In this document: positions 5,675 to 5,830 of the stretch, in pieces
Layout: each line of letters starts with the position of its first letter
Position numbering within the stretch: the stretch's first letter is position 1
Assembly: GCA_017940705.1 (NCBI GenBank)
Contig: JAGAYB010000029.1
Span: 1 to 5,830 of the forward strand
DNA: 5,830 bases
Direction: 5' to 3'
Source of the DNA: Selenomonas sp.
GTDB taxonomy: Bacteria > Bacillota_C > Negativicutes > Selenomonadales > Selenomonadaceae
The notes under the pieces: generated by a model
What the model was told of the DNA's origin: nothing
The model's database searches: none
Seen by the model: the letters and a program-made list of their open reading frames with translations, nothing else
Program-made: the position numbers and the translations under genes

Positions 5675-5680
5675 CACCTC
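5675..5680 (-). promoter_or_regulatory. Ribosome binding site that decides the lysR start
   Basis: GAGGTG on the minus strand overlaps or touches the ATG at 5674 but has normal spacing (8 bases after GAGG) to the ATG at 5668, favouring the shorter 305-residue protein. Confidence 0.65.
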
Positions 5681-5689
5681 ATTTGTTTC

Positions 5690-5718
5690 ATGATAACATA
5701 ATTGATACGTTTTGTGCA
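5690..5718 (-). promoter_or_regulatory. lysR promoter
   Basis: On the minus strand, TGT-TATCAT (5698-5690) is an extended -10 with 5 of 6 matches to TATAAT. At a 17-base spacer lies TGCACA (5718-5713), 4 of 6 from the -35 consensus. The transcript would start near 5683, giving a very short leader before the ribosome binding site. Confidence 0.55.
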
Positions 5719-5747
5719 TAAATAATGAGATAATTGCATTTCACAAA
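5711..5747. promoter_or_regulatory. Possible LysR binding region, inverted repeat TTTGTG...CACAAA
   Basis: TTTGTG (5711-5716) and CACAAA (5742-5747) form a 6-bp inverted repeat 25 bases apart. Each arm overlaps the -35 of one of the two divergent promoters. LysR regulators usually bind such divergent regions, but the arms are short and I cannot identify a clear T-N11-A box with certainty. Confidence 0.3.
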
Positions 5748-5768
5748 GCGCATGCTGGCTGTTATGAT
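5740..5768 (+). promoter_or_regulatory. Promoter of the divergent gene at the right edge
   Basis: TTCACA (5740-5745, 5 of 6) and TGT-TATGAT (5760-5768, extended -10, 5 of 6) are separated by the ideal 17 bases. This is the best full promoter in the window. It faces away from lysR, with a start near 5775 and a leader of about 40 bases. Confidence 0.7.
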
Positions 5769-5816
5769 GTACCTGTAAGCGCAAATAGCCAATGATTTTT
5801 AGGAGGTTGATGTATC

Positions 5817-5830
5817 ATGGCACTTACGAA
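5817..5830 (+). CDS. Start of an unidentified gene divergent from lysR (partial)
   Basis: ATG at 5817 opens a frame reading M-A-L-T and runs off the window. AGGAGG at 5801-5806 lies 10 bases upstream, slightly long but workable, and a strong promoter lies at 5740-5768. A competing ATG at 5810 in another frame is only 3 bases from the ribosome binding site and is less likely. Too little is visible to name a product. Its place opposite lysR suggests it is regulated by that protein. Confidence 0.6.

Noticed and set aside
5669..5719. 17-residue N-terminal extension of LysR from ATG 5719
   Set aside because: It would start upstream of the likely transcript start near 5683 and lacks a ribosome binding site; the family begins at the MNTQQLE-type sequence.

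Overview
The window looks like chromosomal DNA from a low-to-mid GC Firmicutes-type bacterium. Evidence is strong AGGAGG-type ribosome binding sites, sigma-70/A-like promoters with extended -10 (TGn) elements, short intergenic gaps, and a GTG start. The protein flavour and codon choice remind me of Negativicutes (Selenomonas-like), but that is an impression and not a demonstrated assignment. There are no RNA genes, CRISPR arrays, insertion sequences or phage genes. The window is almost fully coding.

Layout. (1) Bases 1-1634, + strand: the 3' end of a PTS EIIB gene of the ascorbate/lactate type, then a complete UlaA-like EIIC permease, closed by a clear hairpin terminator (1656-1687). (2) 1781-2581, + strand: a P-loop kinase of the YggC/uridine kinase/pantothenate kinase superfamily, with its own extended -10 promoter. 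(3) 2607-3965, - strand: a two-gene operon of a FrnE-type DsbA-family thiol oxidoreductase followed 15 bases later by a small glyoxalase II-like metallo-beta-lactamase-fold hydrolase. (4) 4119-4727, + strand: a TetR/AcrR-family repressor divergent from that operon. The 153-base intergenic region holds three copies of the same 14-bp operator-like palindrome, TARAAC-NN-GTTCTA. (5) 4751-5668, - strand: a LysR-family regulator, divergent from a + strand gene whose first codons are at the right edge. Good promoters face both ways between them.

How it may work together. The PTS genes import and phosphorylate a sugar or sugar acid. The neighbouring kinase may act on a related small molecule, but it is separately transcribed. 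The TetR regulator most likely represses itself and the divergent thiol oxidoreductase/hydrolase operon through the three operators. The products suggest a thiol-redox or electrophile stress response, and the TetR protein has six cysteines. The LysR protein most likely controls the divergent gene that leaves the window.

Most worth a second look: the three-operator TetR module, the C-terminal CX4C cysteine pair in the FrnE-like protein, and a terminator-like hairpin on the antisense strand inside the lysR coding region, which may be where tetR transcription ends. I see no convincing wholly new system; these are modest leads.
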